From NCBI RefSeq assembly GCF_039993895.1, contig NZ_CP121194.1, positions 1,674,001-1,738,000 on the forward strand: DNA of 64,000 bases, in the 5' to 3' direction. Source of the stretch: Edaphobacter paludis. GTDB taxonomy: Bacteria; Acidobacteriota; Terriglobia; Terriglobales; Acidobacteriaceae. Positions 35,042 through 45,049 of this stretch are shown piece after piece (the first letter of the stretch is position 1; each line of letters begins with the position of its first letter). The notes under the pieces were generated by a model. That model did no database searches and was not told where the DNA came from. It was given only the letters and a program-made list of their open reading frames with translations. The translations under genes and the position numbers were made by a program.

Positions 35042-37003
35042 GTGGCATCGTCTGTTGAGCATATGAATCTGGATTCGAGTTTGAGGGAAAATCGGGTGTT
35101 TGCGCCGCCCGCGGAGTTTGCGGCCAAAGCCTATGTAAAGAGTCTGGAGCAGTATGAGGCGATGTATCGCCGCAGCGTCGAACAACCGGAGAAGTTCTGG
35201 GCAGAGGCTGCGTCGGAGCTGGAGTGGTTCGCTCCCTGGAATAAAGTGCTCGAGGGGGAAGGCAAGGACGCGAAGTGGTTTGTTGGGGGCAAGCTGAATC
35301 TCTCGCATAACTGCGTCGACCGGCATGCACTGGGGGCGCGCAAAGACAAGATTGCGCTGCTGTGGGAGAGCGAACCGGGCGAGGTGCGACGTCTGACCTA
35401 TGGCGACCTTCACGATCAGGTGCAACGGTTTGCGAATGTACTGAAGGGGTTGGGCATCAAGCGCGGCGACCGCGTTGCGATCTATATGGGCATGTGTCCC
35501 GAGTTGGCGATTGCGCTGCTTGGCTGTGCGCGAATCGGAGCGATTCATTCGGTGATCTTCGGCGGATTCGCCGCTCATGCGATTGTGGATAGGGTGAACG
35601 ACTCACAGTGCGTCGCTGTGCTGACGCAGGACACGAGCTATCGACGCGGCGGCGAAGTGAAGCTGAAGGCCATTGTGGATGAGGCGCTGGAGAAATGTCC
35701 GTCGGTGAAAAACGTAGTTGTATATCGGCGTTCCGGCTCTGGGATCAAGATGAAAGAAGGCCGCGACATCTGGTGGGATGAGGCGATGCTGCAGGCCGGG
35801 CACGAGTGCGCTCCGGAATGGATGGAGGCTGAGGATCCGCTGTATTTGCTGTACACGTCGGGTACAACGGGCAAGCCCAAGGGGCTGGTACATACGACGG
35901 GCGGCTATTCGGTACAGACATATCTGACGAGCAAGTATGTCTTCGATCTGCGCGAAGAGGATGTCTATTGGTGCACGGCTGACATTGGCTGGGTGACGGG
36001 GCATAGCTATGTTGTGTATGGCCCGCTGCAATGCGGCGCTACAGTCATGATGTACGAAGGGGCCCCCAACTGGCCGGAGAACGACCGTTTCTGGAAGATC
36101 ATCGACGACCATAAGGTGACGGTCTTCTACACCGCTCCGACGGCGATTCGTGCGTTTACGAAGTGGGGCAACGAGTGGGTTGCGAAGCACTCGCTGGCGT
36201 CGCTGCGATTGCTTGGAACGGTAGGCGAGCCGATCAACCCTGAATCGTGGATGTGGTATCACCGCGAGATTGGCAAAGAGCGCTGCCCCATCGTCGATAC
36301 CTGGTGGCAGACTGAGACGGGATCGATCATGATCGCCCCAATTCCGGGCGCCGTACCTGCGAAGCCGGGCTCAGCGACGCGACCGTTCTTTGGGATTGTG
36401 CCAGAAGTAGTCACGAGATCAGGCGAGCCGGTCCCCGACGGGCAAGGCGGCCTGCTGGTGATTCGTAAGCCGTGGCCTTCGATGGCGCGGACGATCTATG
36501 GCGATCCGGAGCGGTATGAGCAGGCTTATTGGAGCGAGATTCCGGGGAGCTACTTTACCGGCGACGGCGCACGGCGCGATGCCGATGGCTATTTCTGGCT
36601 GATGGGGCGCGTCGATGACGTCATCAACGTGAGCGGCCACCGGCTGGGAACGATGGAGGTGGAATCGGCTCTCGTCGCCCATCCCAAGGTGGCTGAGGCG
36701 GCAGTGGTTGGCCGTCCTGATGAGATGAAGGGGCAGGCGATTGCCGCGTTTGTCACGCTAGAATCCGGGCATGTTGCCAGCGAAGAACTTCGGCAGGAGT
36801 TGCGACAGTGGGTGGCTAAAGAGATTGGCGCGCTGGCTCGTCCCGACGATCTAAGATTTACGGACTCGCTGCCGAAGACGCGAAGCGGCAAGATCATGCG
36901 ACGGCTGCTACGTGAACTGGCCGCTACTGGCGAGGTGAAGGGCGACACGACCACGCTCGAGGACTTTGCCGTGATTGCGAAGCTGCGCGAAGGAGAGGAA
37001 TAG
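35042..37003 (+). CDS. acs: Acetyl-CoA synthetase
   Basis: 653 residues of the AMP-forming acyl-CoA synthetase family, converting acetate, ATP and CoA to acetyl-CoA. The P-loop [46 protein letters not shown] and the C-terminal [10 protein letters not shown] with catalytic Lys617 are all present. That Lys is the site usually controlled by acetylation. GTG at 35042 is chosen because GGAGG sits 7 nt upstream; earlier in-frame ATGs lie in the promoter. Confidence 0.95.
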   Translation: MASSVEHMNLDSSLRENRVFAPPAEFAAKAYVKSLEQYEAMYRRSVEQPEKFWAEAASELEWFAPWNKVLEGEGKDAKWFVGGKLNLSHNCVDRHALGARKDKIALLWESEPGEVRRLTYGDLHDQVQRFANVLKGLGIKRGDRVAIYMGMCPELAIALLGCARIGAIHSVIFGGFAAHAIVDRVNDSQCVAVLTQDTSYRRGGEVKLKAIVDEALEKCPSVKNVVVYRRSGSGIKMKEGRDIWWDEAMLQAGHECAPEWMEAEDPLYLLYTSGTTGKPKGLVHTTGGYSVQTYLTSKYVFDLREEDVYWCTADIGWVTGHSYVVYGPLQCGATVMMYEGAPNWPENDRFWKIIDDHKVTVFYTAPTAIRAFTKWGNEWVAKHSLASLRLLGTVGEPINPESWMWYHREIGKERCPIVDTWWQTETGSIMIAPIPGAVPAKPGSATRPFFGIVPEVVTRSGEPVPDGQGGLLVIRKPWPSMARTIYGDPERYEQAYWSEIPGSYFTGDGARRDADGYFWLMGRVDDVINVSGHRLGTMEVESALVAHPKVAEAAVVGRPDEMKGQAIAAFVTLESGHVASEELRQELRQWVAKEIGALARPDDLRFTDSLPKTRSGKIMRRLLRELAATGEVKGDTTTLEDFAVIAKLREGEE

Positions 37004-37027
37004 GGAAGAGACCTACCCTCGCAATGC

Positions 37028-39424
37028 CTAGAGAAGATTATTTGGTGGTTTGGTCGGCAAGGTGAAGTGGAACGTTGTGCCTCTGACCGGGTTGCTGGTG
37101 GCCCAGATGCGGCCTCCGTGCTGGGTGACGATGCCTCGACAGATGGCCAATCCAAGGCCGGTACCGCCCAGGTCGCGTGAGTCTGAAGCGTCGACCTGGT
37201 GGAAGCGCTCGAAGATGGTCTCCAGTTTATCGGCGGGGACTCCGCGACCCTGGTCGCTGACTTCAATGATCGCTTCGTTCTCGTCGAGGTTGTAAGCTGT
37301 CAGGCAAATTTGGCCGCCGGGGTATGAGAATTTGATGGCATTCGAGATGAGATTGTTGAGCGTTTGAAGAATGCGATCGGAATCGGCCCAGACTCTGACG
37401 TCACCTGTATCGAAGGAGATGCGGACATCCGGTTTGGGAATTTCCGTCTGCTGAAGGCCGGCTGCGCGTTGCAGCAATTCTTCTATACTGCACATGACCG
37501 GTCGGAATTCGGCCTTGCCGCTGCCGATGCGTTCGAGGTCGAGGATATCGTTGACCAGCCGGATGAGACGGTCGGAGTTGCTGATGGCGATATCGAGCAT
37601 CTGTCTCGCCTTATCGGGACGATCAGCCAGGACGCCGCCGCTTAGCAGTCCCAACGCTCCGCGAACCGAAGAGAGCGGAGTACGCAGTTCGTGGGAGACA
37701 GTGGAGATGAACTCGTCTTTCATGCGGGTCAACGCATGACGTTCAGTCGTATCGGTGAACGCGACGACGACGCCGACAGCCTTGATTTTGCCGCGGTCGA
37801 GCGTTTGCGAATCAAGCTGTGGGCGCGCCACATAGTCAACAGGAAAGCTGGTACCGTCCTTGCGCCAGAAGACCTCATCAGAGACACGCACGGTGTCGAA
37901 GTGGGTAAGGCTCTTGCGGATGGGCGAGTCCTCGCTGAGATAAGGCGTGCCATCGGCGCGAGTGTGGTGGATCAGCTCATGCATCCTGCGGCCAAGAATC
38001 TCGCTCTGCCTGTAGCCCAGCATCTGGGCGGCTGCCGGATTGACGATGGTCACTCTGCCTTCGAGATCGAGCCCGTAGATGCCGTCGCCCACCGATTCGA
38101 GGATGGAATCTGATTGATTGGTAAGCCTTCGGAGGCGGCCTTCGACTCTGACCTGCTCGGTGATGTCTACGCCGAAGCCAAGGACGTAAGGGGCGCGGCC
38201 CGACGCAAGGATGAGCTTATTGCGATATGCGACGACGCGGGTTTCACCATCGGTATGCGCGAGGTGGAGAAAACCCTGCGCTTCGCGGGTCTCAGCAATC
38301 TGTGCGAGGTAGGTCTCGAGAAGAGCTTTGCGTTCAGGAACGATGAATTCCTGGAGCGAATGGCCAACCATCTCCGCCACGGTCCGCCCAATCGTCTCTG
38401 CGCCGTGGACGTTGACGGAGAGCAGGACACCGCGCAGATCGTGGGTACAAACCATGCCGAGCGAGCCCTCGACGAGCAGGCGGTAACGGGCCTCGCTTTC
38501 GCGCAGCGTGGCCTCGGCGGCCCGTTGCGTGGTGACGTCAATGCCGGTGGCGATGATGAACGTGATCTGTCCCTGCGGGTCGCGCAGCGCGGTGGCCGTC
38601 CACGCGATGCGGCGAAGACTTCCGTTGCGGTGCAGCCATTGGTTCTCAAAGGTGGCAGGAAAATCGCCGGAGCGGAGGCGCTCGAAGTCTTCGATGGCTT
38701 CAGGGATCTCGTGGCGAGGAATGAGCTTGTCCCAGGGATAGCGGCCGACCAGTGTAGTGAAGTCATAGCCGGAGGCCGTCTCGCAGGCGCGGTTGAAGCG
38801 GACGATGCGGCCAGCCGGATCAAAGACCGCAACCAGTGCGCCAACCGTATCGAGGACCGCTGAGACGAAATTGCGCTCTACAGTCAGAGCGGACTCCACG
38901 CGCTGGCGGTAGCGTGCCGCGCGGCCAATCTGACGGATCCTGCTGTTGAGTTCAAGCCGGGTGATCACCTGCCGCCCCAGAACATTCAGCGCCGAGGACT
39001 GCTCCGGCGTGAGTGTGCGAACGGGATGATCAAGAACGAACAGCGCACCAAGGTTGATTCCGCCCGGCGTAATGATCGGTACGCCGGCATAGAAGTTGTA
39101 ATGCCGTCCCTCAAGGAGGATGCCGTCGGGTGTGTAGTTGGGATCAAGGCGCGCATCGCGGATCTCATAAAGAGTGTCGCCCAGAATTGTCGTCTCGCAG
39201 GGCAAGCTGCCAAGTGCAACATCCTGCGCGTATGTCCCGAAGCGCGACTTCAACCAGATGCGGTCGTCGCCGATAAGCGAGATTGCAGCAACGGGAGCAT
39301 TGCAGACCTGGGCAGTCAACTGGGTGATGCCATCGAGGATGGAATCCGACGCAGCAGTGAGCACCTCATATTGACTAAGGGCTTCGATCCGCAGGACTTC
39401 GTCGCTGACATGGAGAGGATTCAT
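37028..39424 (-). CDS. Soluble hybrid-sensor kinase, GAF and three PAS domains
   Basis: 798 residues without membrane helices. An N-terminal GAF domain (about 25-160, DRIWLKSRFG, FYAGVPIITPGGINLGALFVLD), three PAS domains (about 185-300, 310-425, 435-560), a HisKA domain with His578 in STVSHELRTPLSSV and a HATPase with NLISNAIKF, DQGRGVP and LGGTGLGLAI. It probably integrates redox, light or small-molecule cues in the cytoplasm. No response regulator is adjacent, so it is an orphan kinase. Confidence 0.9.
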   Translation of the reverse strand: MNPLHVSDEVLRIEALSQYEVLTAASDSILDGITQLTAQVCNAPVAAISLIGDDRIWLKSRFGTYAQDVALGSLPCETTILGDTLYEIRDARLDPNYTPDGILLEGRHYNFYAGVPIITPGGINLGALFVLDHPVRTLTPEQSSALNVLGRQVITRLELNSRIRQIGRAARYRQRVESALTVERNFVSAVLDTVGALVAVFDPAGRIVRFNRACETASGYDFTTLVGRYPWDKLIPRHEIPEAIEDFERLRSGDFPATFENQWLHRNGSLRRIAWTATALRDPQGQITFIIATGIDVTTQRAAEATLRESEARYRLLVEGSLGMVCTHDLRGVLLSVNVHGAETIGRTVAEMVGHSLQEFIVPERKALLETYLAQIAETREAQGFLHLAHTDGETRVVAYRNKLILASGRAPYVLGFGVDITEQVRVEGRLRRLTNQSDSILESVGDGIYGLDLEGRVTIVNPAAAQMLGYRQSEILGRRMHELIHHTRADGTPYLSEDSPIRKSLTHFDTVRVSDEVFWRKDGTSFPVDYVARPQLDSQTLDRGKIKAVGVVVAFTDTTERHALTRMKDEFISTVSHELRTPLSSVRGALGLLSGGVLADRPDKARQMLDIAISNSDRLIRLVNDILDLERIGSGKAEFRPVMCSIEELLQRAAGLQQTEIPKPDVRISFDTGDVRVWADSDRILQTLNNLISNAIKFSYPGGQICLTAYNLDENEAIIEVSDQGRGVPADKLETIFERFHQVDASDSRDLGGTGLGLAICRGIVTQHGGRIWATSNPVRGTTFHFTLPTKPPNNLL

Positions 39425-39490
39425 CTAGCCTCTCGATGGTAGGGGAAGCCATAAGTGCTGACACTGCTACTTTTGGGGTACCGGGCCGAG

Positions 39491-40066
39491 CTAAGGTTTG
39501 GGTAAAGTGCAGCACTCGCCTGCTCCTGGAGGCTCATCTGCACTGGCGTCCATCGCGACCTTCCAGCTTCCATCGGCCACTTTTTTCCAGACCGTGAAGT
39601 AGCGCCCGGAGATGACGACCGGCTGGCCATTCTTGTCCTTTGAGTGGCCTTCATAATGCCCCCAGGTAAAGCCCATGTCGTTCGATGGGCCCATCTGAGC
39701 TCCCTGGGGAGTCCAGGTGAGCTGATAATTCGTCGGATCCCATTGTGCCTGTGCGGCGATGGCGGCGCGTCCCATCACGGGAGGGCGGCCATTGTTGAGA
39801 GTAACGGCATCGTCCGCAAACCAGCTTGCGAACGCCTTGCCACCGCCGGCAGCCACGGATTTCTCAAACTTGCCGTCAAGCTCCAACAGCAACAGGACGC
39901 CAGGGGAGAGTGTCGGTTCGACGAGCGGGCTGACAATGCCGGCCGAGGGTTTAGCGACAGAGTCGAACCCTGGAGCGACGGAGACCGGGCCGGTCTGTGC
40001 CGCAAGCGGAAGCGCGAGAGCCGCGCAAAGAACCAGACCAATGCTAAGACTCGAAAGACGCCGCAT
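39491..40066 (-). CDS. Secreted SnoaL/DUF4440-like protein
   Basis: 191 residues with a signal peptide ending LPLAAQ. The mature part carries an NTF2-like fold with WFADDAVTLNNGRPPVMGRAAIAAQ and GRYFTVWKKVADGSWKVAMD, typical of DUF4440/SnoaL-like proteins. Catalytic or ligand-binding roles are not predictable. It is preceded by a weak ribosome site. Confidence 0.75.
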   Translation of the reverse strand: MRRLSSLSIGLVLCAALALPLAAQTGPVSVAPGFDSVAKPSAGIVSPLVEPTLSPGVLLLLELDGKFEKSVAAGGGKAFASWFADDAVTLNNGRPPVMGRAAIAAQAQWDPTNYQLTWTPQGAQMGPSNDMGFTWGHYEGHSKDKNGQPVVISGRYFTVWKKVADGSWKVAMDASADEPPGAGECCTLPKP

Positions 40067-40265
40067 ATATGACTATGCTACCAGCCGGAGAATGGGAGGC
40101 GGGTGAAGGGTGCAAACCGGCGCCCCAAGAGCATGGCGCGACATTTTTTGCTTGCTTATGGGCAACGATTCCGTGGTTAGACAACGCTCGAAATGCGAAA
40201 CTACCGGTAAGCCAAGCACGGGTATGGCTGGAATGGCGATTCGTCGGTCATTCATGGTTCTCCCC

Positions 40266-40616
40266 TTACATGGCAGGAGGATGGTGCGGATCGATGTGGC
40301 CTGTGTCGGGCACTTCATCAGCCTTCGGCCCCTTGTTGCCGGATGGATTGACGGAGTCGCGCAGCTCTTTCGACGGTTTGAAAAAAGGAACGCGTTTTGC
40401 CGGAACGTCGACCTTGTCTCCGGTCTTCGGATTGCGCCCGGTGCGTGCGTTACGCTGGCGCGTACGAAAGCTCCCGAAGCCGCGGATCTCGATCTTGTCG
40501 CCGGACTTGAGAGCGCCGATGACAGCCTCGAAGAGGGTATCGACGATGACCTCCCCATCGCGGCGGGTGAGGTCGCCCAGGGCGGTCACTTTGTCTACGA
40601 GGTCTGCTTTGGTCAT
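40266..40616 (-). CDS. HU/IHF family DNA-binding protein
   Basis: 116 residues. The first 90 are a standard HU/IHF fold: TKADLVDKVTALGDLTRRDGEVIVDTLFEAV, KIEIRGFGSF and the DNA-binding arm RTGRNPKTGDKVDVPAKRVPFFKPSKELRD. About 25 extra residues follow (NPSGNKGPKADEVPDTGHIDPHHPPAM), unlike typical HU. It should bend and compact DNA. GAAAGGAACC precedes ATG 40616. Confidence 0.92.
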   Translation of the reverse strand: MTKADLVDKVTALGDLTRRDGEVIVDTLFEAVIGALKSGDKIEIRGFGSFRTRQRNARTGRNPKTGDKVDVPAKRVPFFKPSKELRDSVNPSGNKGPKADEVPDTGHIDPHHPPAM

Positions 40617-40866
40617 GAGCGGGTTCCTTTCGTGCTTGGGAGGGCCATAAAGTTTTGATGCAAGATAGTTCCTTAGCGTTGATTGTAGACGGGATGGGAG
40701 CCATTCGCGGCCTAAATTGCAACGAAAAAATAACCAGTCAACTGAATGAATTGAGATGCGAAAATCCCCCGGTCTGTCACACCGAAGGATAAAAAAGATC
40801 CGCTTTTATTCCGGGCCTTCATTCAGATCGCTGACGATTCTCCCCTAAAGGCGGCAGGAGAGTGTT

Positions 40867-41898
40867 TTACTTCCACATAAAGTAGAAACCGGGAGCATGG
40901 TCGAGGAGCTGGCCAGGATTGGAAAACAGGTCGTCGGCGTTCCCGGTCAGCAGTGCAAGTATTCCACTCTTATTTTTGGGTGAGCGCACAACGTTCGGCT
41001 CACCCGAGATCCCGACGCTCCGGGCGGTGTCGATCAGCGCGATGCGGAATCCACCTACTTTGTCGATGAGCCCCAGCGGAAGCGCTTGTTCGCCCGTCCA
41101 GACCTGGCCGGTGGCAAGCGGCTTGATCTTGTCATCCGAAGTGTGGCGGCCGGTGGCAACGTCGTGGATGAACTGTCCGTACATATTGTCGACGAGAGAT
41201 TGGAAGTAAGCCTGCTCCTTCGGTGTGGCGTCGCGGCTGGGGTCGCCTGCATCCTTGAGTTCTCCGGCGTGAATTACGACGCTCTTCAACTTGGCCCAGT
41301 GCATCAGGTCGCCGTAGTTGGTCCACTCCATGATGACGCCGATCGAGCCGACAACGGAGGCATCGTTGGCGTAGATTTTGTCGCAGCCGCTGGCGATGTA
41401 GTAAGCGCCGGACGCGCCCACCGACTCGACCGACGCGACGATCTTCTTATGATTGTCCTTCCTGACACGAAGGACCTCGTGGTAGATCTCCTGCGAGGCA
41501 GCCGCTCCGCCGCCGGGTGAATTAATGTGCAAAATGATGGCTTTGACTGAAGAATCCTCGCCGAACTTGCGGAGCTGGGTGTTGATATCGTCAGCTGACA
41601 GGATGACGCCGTTGATGTCAATGACGGCGATCCGGCTTCCGGCTCCTAGATCGAGGCCGTCCGTTCCAGTGGCCGAGCGTACAGTCATCCAGACCATGAA
41701 GGTGAACAGCAAAACCACGGCTGCAAGCGAACCGGCTATTATGCCGATGTAAAACCATGGCGAGCGTCGCGGCGGTGGAATATATTGCGGTGAATACCCT
41801 TGGTACTGAGGAGGGTAAGCCTGGACAGGCGGGGCATACGGAGCGGCGGTATAAGGGGGAGGCGGCGGTGGTGGCTGAGGTATAAAATCTTCCGGCAT
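40867..41898 (-). CDS. sppA: Signal peptide peptidase SppA
   Basis: 343 residues: a Pro/Tyr-rich cytoplasmic tail (1-43), one membrane helix (about 47-70), and an S49 peptidase domain. The nucleophile is Ser162 in VGASGAYYIA and the general base Lys214 in GELKDAGDPSR, the SppA dyad. HINSPGGGAAAS and VVGSIGVI are conserved family elements. It degrades cleaved signal peptides at the periplasmic face. It is a short single-domain form, closer to Gram-positive or archaeal SppA than to the double-length E. coli enzyme. Confidence 0.92.
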   Translation of the reverse strand: MPEDFIPQPPPPPPPYTAAPYAPPVQAYPPQYQGYSPQYIPPPRRSPWFYIGIIAGSLAAVVLLFTFMVWMTVRSATGTDGLDLGAGSRIAVIDINGVILSADDINTQLRKFGEDSSVKAIILHINSPGGGAAASQEIYHEVLRVRKDNHKKIVASVESVGASGAYYIASGCDKIYANDASVVGSIGVIMEWTNYGDLMHWAKLKSVVIHAGELKDAGDPSRDATPKEQAYFQSLVDNMYGQFIHDVATGRHTSDDKIKPLATGQVWTGEQALPLGLIDKVGGFRIALIDTARSVGISGEPNVVRSPKNKSGILALLTGNADDLFSNPGQLLDHAPGFYFMWK

Positions 41899-42090
41899 GG
41901 TGAGGAGTGTAGCAAAGACAGCGGCTGGCTATATAAGTCAGCCAAACCAAGGAACTGAATTTGTACAAGCTGCGCCTTAATTCGTGTATCGGCGTCTAAA
42001 TATTGCAGTATGATGAACAACGGTAGTTTCAGTCGCTCTCATTAGTCATTTGCGCACCAGAAACCTGTTTGCCGAAAGTTTGGTCGTCCG

Positions 42091-42903
42091 ATGTCGCATC
42101 CTCAGTTAAGTATTGTTATTCCGGCGTATAACGAGGGAGCGCGCATCGAAGCCGCTCTCGAACGGGTGACCTCTTGTGTCGCCGCACAGGGATGGGACGC
42201 CGAAATTCTTGTTGTGGATGATGGCTCGAAGGACGATACCGCCGCAATCGTTCAGCGCTGGATGGAAAACTATCCACGCCTTCACCTGGTTCAGAACCCC
42301 GGCAACAAGGGCAAGGGCTACTCGGTGCGCAATGGTTTGCTGCAAGCCGCTGGGGAAATTGTAATGTTTACGGACGCCGATCTCTCCGCCCCCATGGAAG
42401 AGGCGGAACGCCTTATCGCCGCGTTGGCTGCCGGCGCCGACGTCGCCATCGGCTCGCGATGGATGGACAGGACGAGGCAAACGATTCACCAGCCCCTATA
42501 CCGCCAGTTTTTCGGGCGATGTTTCAATTGGATTACGCGTACCGTAATGAATCTGCCTTTCAAGGACACGCAATGTGGATTCAAGGCATTCAAGCGGCCT
42601 GCGGCGCAGGTGATCTTTCGCCTCCAGACTATCGAACGCTGGGGCTTCGATCCAGAAATTCTGTTCATCGCCCGCAAGCTGAAGTATGTCGTCCGTGAGG
42701 TGCCGGTGACCTGGGGACATGATGAGCGTAGCCGCATGAGCTATCTAAAAGATGGCCTCAAGATGCTGGAGGACATGGCAAAGATTCGAGCCAATTCACT
42801 CGTCGGCCGCTATGATGAGGCAATCGCCGCGATGAAGGACACAAGCACCATGGTCACGGCGCCCGTGGAGCACGTGACCAAGGTGAGTGCTGAAGTTCGG
42901 TAG
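42091..42903 (+). CDS. Family 2 glycosyltransferase, polyprenyl-phosphate type
   Basis: 270 residues with a GT-A fold: SIVIPAYNEGARI, EILVVDDGSKDDT, NPGNKGKGYSVRNG, the metal-binding FTDADLSAP, DTQCGFKAF and ERWGFDPEILFIA. This set is characteristic of dolichyl- or polyprenyl-phosphate glucosyl/mannosyl transferases. It probably makes a lipid-linked sugar donor for envelope glycans. It carries no membrane helices of its own. It is divergent from sppA. Confidence 0.88.
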   Translation: MSHPQLSIVIPAYNEGARIEAALERVTSCVAAQGWDAEILVVDDGSKDDTAAIVQRWMENYPRLHLVQNPGNKGKGYSVRNGLLQAAGEIVMFTDADLSAPMEEAERLIAALAAGADVAIGSRWMDRTRQTIHQPLYRQFFGRCFNWITRTVMNLPFKDTQCGFKAFKRPAAQVIFRLQTIERWGFDPEILFIARKLKYVVREVPVTWGHDERSRMSYLKDGLKMLEDMAKIRANSLVGRYDEAIAAMKDTSTMVTAPVEHVTKVSAEVR

Positions 42904-43075
42904 CGCACGTCTCCCTCTGGCAATACACAACGCATAACTCCCGTTTTAAATACATCGTAAGTTCAGCGGAACCACTATGCTCTGTCTGAACTGCTGGTGA
43001 CGCAACGGTGCGAACCACGGACAACTACATCAACAGCATCTTTGAGTACATCTGCGCCGCTGCGCCACCCCGTGA

Positions 43076-43120
43076 CGCCTGCAACAGGCGGTGAAGAGCA
43101 GGACCATGGGGCAGCGCCCC
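43076..43120. other. Two hairpins upstream of proline dehydrogenase
   Basis: CGCCTG/CAGGCG (43076-43090) and GGGGC/GCCCC (43108-43120) form two short GC-rich stem-loops in the 271-bp gap before the proline dehydrogenase gene. A third weaker inverted repeat, AGTTCAG/CTGAACT, is at 42960-42992. No T-runs; role unclear. Confidence 0.35.
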
Positions 43121-43174
43121 TGATCGTCTTTCACCTCGACGCGACGGGCATGGGACAATACCGAAGAACGGGGG

Positions 43175-44110
43175 TTGCCTTTGCTGCGATCTGCACTGAT
43201 TGCTCTTTCTCAAAGTAAGAGGCTCCGAGCATTCTCTGAGCGTTCCTCTATGGGTCGCAAACTCTCCGGCAGATTTATTGCCGGCATGTCAGTCACAGAC
43301 GCACTCGCCGCCTGTGACCATGTAAACCGTGAAGGCATCGCCGTCAGTCTCGATTCCCTCGGCGAAAGCGTCACTGTCGAAGCGGAGGCCCGTGCATCGG
43401 CGGCCATCTATCACCAGTTGCTCGATGCTATTCACGAACGCGGATTGAACGCGAATGTAAGCGTCAAGCTTTCGCAGATGGGCATGGACTTCGATCCTGC
43501 ACTGGCTGAGCGCATCGTTGGCGAGATCGTAGATCATGCGTCCCAAGTCGGCTCATTTGTGCGCATCGACATGGAAGGCTCGCTCTACACCGAGGCCACC
43601 ATCGCCATCACCGAACGGCTCGCCGCCCGCTTCCCCGATCGGGTAGGCACCGTATTACAGGCATATCTTTACCGAACGGCACAAGACACCGAACGGCTGC
43701 TCGCACAGGGAATTCGAATCCGTTTGTGCAAGGGTGCCTATAAAGAAGGACCCGACGTCGCCTTTCCTACCAAAGCCGAGGTCGATGCGAACTACGTGAG
43801 GCTGATGAAGCGGATGGTTACCTTTGCCAAAGACGGCAGCGGCGTCTTCTGCGGCATCGCCACTCACGATGAGGTAATCATTGAAGAACTGCTGGCCTTC
43901 GTACGCACCAACAACGTGCCGCAAACGGCCTTCGAGTTCCAGATGCTCTACGGTATACGGCGCGACCTGCAACGCCAGTTGGCCGCGGACCGATTCGGTG
44001 TACGCGTCTATATACCCTTTGGCCCGGAGTGGTATCCCTACTTCATGCGTCGGCTGGCAGAACGTCCCGCAAACCTCATCTTCCTGCTTCAGAATTTCTT
44101 CAGGGCCTGA
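43175..44110 (+). CDS. Proline dehydrogenase
   Basis: 311 residues, the short monofunctional form. It has the FAD-binding TIM-barrel signatures VSVKLSQMGMDFD, RIDMEGS, VLQAYLYRT, IRLCKGAYKE, GIATHDE and EFQMLYGIRRDLQ, then RVYIPFGPEWYPYFMRRLAERPAN. It oxidises proline to pyrroline-5-carboxylate, passing electrons to quinone. The TTG at 43175 is preceded by a G-rich Shine-Dalgarno (GGGGG). The second enzyme of the pathway is not next to it. Confidence 0.93.
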   Translation: MPLLRSALIALSQSKRLRAFSERSSMGRKLSGRFIAGMSVTDALAACDHVNREGIAVSLDSLGESVTVEAEARASAAIYHQLLDAIHERGLNANVSVKLSQMGMDFDPALAERIVGEIVDHASQVGSFVRIDMEGSLYTEATIAITERLAARFPDRVGTVLQAYLYRTAQDTERLLAQGIRIRLCKGAYKEGPDVAFPTKAEVDANYVRLMKRMVTFAKDGSGVFCGIATHDEVIIEELLAFVRTNNVPQTAFEFQMLYGIRRDLQRQLAADRFGVRVYIPFGPEWYPYFMRRLAERPANLIFLLQNFFRA

Positions 44111-44140
44111 ACCGCTCGTCTGCCGGAAAGTGGAGAGTAC

Positions 44141-44581
44141 TCAGACGCGGAGGTTGTCAGCTCGCCAGTTGACGATAGCTTGTTTGATCGCCTTGGGTTC
44201 AAGGTTCTGGGTAAGGGTGCGACGGGCCAGATCCGGTAGTTCGGCATCAGAGGCGAAGCGGAGGGCAATGAGTTGACGGGTCGTGAACTCATTAATGTGC
44301 ATGTGTTCGCTAGCGGGCAGCAGCGTGGCCAGTCGGAGACGCTCCTCAAGTCGGATGATGCGGTCCTGCGCAGTGAGGGCCTGTCTCCTGCCGAGGAGCG
44401 CCAGAAGGATGAGGGCGATCGACATGACGATCCACCAGTGGAAGAGATATTTGTGCTCTGGGTAGCGGTGGAGCGTGTCGTAGACAGAGAAGATGAAATT
44501 GAGAACGAGGATCGGCATCAGGACAAAGTGAAAGGGCGGATAGAAGCGGGTGTGGTTCTTGAAGTTTTGCGGTGTGGACAT
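44141..44581 (-). CDS. DUF6526 family membrane protein
   Basis: About 146 residues: NFKNHTRFYPPFHFVLMP, two membrane helices (about 20-40 and 52-70), then LTAQDRIIRLEERLRL and the C-terminal KAIKQAIVNWRADNLRV. These are the recurrent elements of DUF6526, a family without known function. The ATG at 44581 has AAAGGA 7 nt upstream. It lies alone between two opposite-facing units. Confidence 0.75.
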   Translation of the reverse strand: MSTPQNFKNHTRFYPPFHFVLMPILVLNFIFSVYDTLHRYPEHKYLFHWWIVMSIALILLALLGRRQALTAQDRIIRLEERLRLATLLPASEHMHINEFTTRQLIALRFASDAELPDLARRTLTQNLEPKAIKQAIVNWRADNLRV

Positions 44582-44704
44582 GAGCAGTCCTTTCGGCATT
44601 CAGATTGAGTGCAGTGCAAGATCCCCAGGAGCCTGAGCGACGAATCAGCATACCATTTCGCCTTGGTTTTTGAGGCTGTCCGGTTGTGGAGAGCGGCAAT
44701 GCGC

Positions 44705-45049
44705 TTAATCTTCGACGAAAGACTTCAGCCGGGCGAGCGCCTGCTCCCATTGCCCGGAGACTTGATTGAGGTAATGTTTCATCTCTTCGAGCGGTGCTGG
44801 ATTGAACTCGAACAGACTCTCGCGCCCGCTACGTACGCCGCGCACGATTCCTACGTTCTCCAATACGCGGAGATGCTTAGTGATCGCCTGTCGGCTCAAC
44901 GAGGAATTTTGGGTTAGCTGAGAGATAGAGTGCGGCTGTCCGTCACAGAGCTTGATTATGAGGGACAGCCGGGTTTCGTCCCCCATTGCGGCAAAGACGG
45001 GGGCATGGGCTTGTAAGGAGGCGATGCTACTAGGGCTTTTGGGCGACAT
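44705..45049 (-). CDS. ArsR family regulator
   Basis: 114 residues with a winged helix: ARVFAAMGDETRLSLI-type start (PVFAAMGDETRLSLIIKL), recognition helix SSLSRQAITKHLRVLENVGIV and wing GRESLFEFNP. The metal-binding Cys motifs of classical ArsR are missing, so this is the SRPBCC-linked subgroup (SdpR-like). It starts at ATG 45049 inside the last codons of the SRPBCC gene (20-nt overlap), so the two are translationally coupled. It probably represses its own operon through the two palindromes upstream. Confidence 0.88.
   Translation of the reverse strand: MSPKSPSSIASLQAHAPVFAAMGDETRLSLIIKLCDGQPHSISQLTQNSSLSRQAITKHLRVLENVGIVRGVRSGRESLFEFNPAPLEEMKHYLNQVSGQWEQALARLKSFVED

Noticed and set aside
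42960..43120. Possible riboswitch or attenuator before proline dehydrogenase
   Set aside because: Only short unrelated stems; no match to a known aptamer and no leader peptide with proline codons.
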